NCBI GenBank assembly: GCA_002393555.1
Contig: DGSP01000091.1
Span: 1 to 21,738 of the forward strand
DNA: 21,738 bases
Direction: 5' to 3'
Origin: Prevotellaceae bacterium UBA4359
Lineage (GTDB): Bacteria > Bacteroidota > Bacteroidia > Bacteroidales > Bacteroidaceae
Shown here: one piece after another, positions 21,156-21,738 of the stretch
How the letters are laid out: each line of letters opens with the position of its first letter
Numbering within the stretch: position 1 is the stretch's first letter
Made by a program: the position numbers and the translations under genes
The notes under the pieces: generated by a model
The model's database searches: none
What the model was told of the DNA's origin: nothing
The model's input: only the letters and a program-made list of their open reading frames with translations

Positions 21156-21738
21156 TACATATATTGTTTCATTTCTTCACCCTCAACTCCTGCATACAAC
21201 TCTAACATGCTCTTGGCAGGACTCGACTGAATCTTGGGAATCAGGACTTCCTCGACTTGGAAGAAGCCTACCTCTGTCCTCATGTGTATCTCAATTTTCA
21301 AGGGGCACTCATTCCCTCGTCCTATTTTAACCTTTTCGATAGAGTTTGCAGAATACTTGTGGATATCGCCTTCAGCCGGTTTTGACGGTATTTCCAAAGG
21401 AATGCGGGCACGTCCTTTTGTCATATCACAACCGTCTGCAATAAGAATGATACCAGCCTCAACGGAATGGATGGGATGTGTAGCCATGTGCCCGACGATG
21501 CCTTCTATAGCGGTGGAGCGGATGATAGTCCGCCTTAGAATATCACAGTCTTCAGGAAGGAGTTGCAACAAAACCTTTTCAATAATAGGATAGGATATGA
21601 TGGCAGAATACAGTTCATGCCCTTTCCTTACTATTGTCATTCCGTTGTCATGAAGAAGCGAGGCAAGCATCACCGCCGCTACACTGTCGGCAAACGTCTC
21701 GATGTTTTCCTTTTCCAGACTTGTCTGCATTCCCGCAG
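21155..21738 (-). CDS. HD-domain phosphohydrolase, N-terminus beyond the window
   Basis: The frame stays open to the right edge. The internal ATG at 21730 gives 191 residues, but the first metal-binding histidine of the HD fold should lie further upstream, so the gene is probably truncated by the window. Visible motifs are LLHDNGM (25-31, the HD pair H27-D28), GHELYSA (H38), GHMATH and a third region IADGCDMTKGRARIPLE. The C-terminal part (IHKYSANSIEKVKIGRGNE ... VGFFQVEEVL) is typical of a family of HD proteins in bacteria and archaea that pair the HD core with a small alpha/beta domain. Such proteins hydrolyse phosphoesters or nucleotides; the substrate is unknown. Its stop overlaps the porin start, so it is the first visible gene of the phosphate operon. 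Confidence 0.85.
   Translation of the reverse strand, partial: AGMQTSLEKENIETFADSVAAVMLASLLHDNGMTIVRKGHELYSAIISYPIIEKVLLQLLPEDCDILRRTIIRSTAIEGIVGHMATHPIHSVEAGIILIADGCDMTKGRARIPLEIPSKPAEGDIHKYSANSIEKVKIGRGNECPLKIEIHMRTEVGFFQVEEVLIPKIQSSPAKSMLELYAGVEGEEMKQYM

Overview
The window looks like a chromosomal segment from a member of the Bacteroidota, most likely Bacteroidales of the Prevotella type. The evidence is Bacteroidota-type promoters (TTTG, about 20 bp, TAnnTTTG), the small ribosomal protein bL38/DUF4295 downstream of L33, a complete Bat (Bacteroides aerotolerance) gene cluster, an OprP-type porin, and protein similarity as I recall it. No transposase, integrase, phage gene or CRISPR array is visible.

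Layout. (1) 257-4768, plus strand, housekeeping genes: nadC (NAD synthesis), tRNA-Arg(UCU), the rpmB-rpmG-bL38 ribosomal cluster with a good terminator, then ftsY from its own promoter, and rimO. (2) 4824-6597, plus strand: a small HU-type nucleoid protein followed at once by a larger protein that joins an HU-like domain, a coiled coil, one membrane span and a C-terminal LysM domain. Its topology suggests a link between nucleoid and cell wall. A hairpin array with two alternative 3' arms and a T-run closes this unit. (3) 6883-15352, plus strand: moxR, a DUF58 gene, a DUF4381-like membrane protein, then batA, batB, batC, batD and batE. The genes are tightly packed and several junctions overlap. 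They probably encode an AAA+ ATPase/VWA/TPR envelope assembly. A PAP2-type phosphatase gene follows at 15462-16154. (4) 16155-16554: a 400-base gap between convergent genes, with two strong inverted repeats. (5) 16555-21738, minus strand, transcribed from the right edge leftward: an HD-domain phosphohydrolase (cut by the window), an OprP-like porin, pstS, pstC, pstA and pstB. Together these make a phosphate path: porin across the outer membrane, PstS lipoprotein in the periplasm, PstCA channel and PstB ATPase. No phoU follows pstB.

The signals that gene content does not explain are small and intergenic. Arrays with a 7-nt period begin at the stop codons of nadC, ftsY, batD and batE. At three of these four sites they lead into copies or half-copies of an inverted-repeat element (AAGTTAC ... 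GCATGGC ... TAACTT). The batE-PAP2 gap consists wholly of one such composite. The best candidate for a little-described system among the proteins is the HU-membrane-LysM protein with its partner HU.
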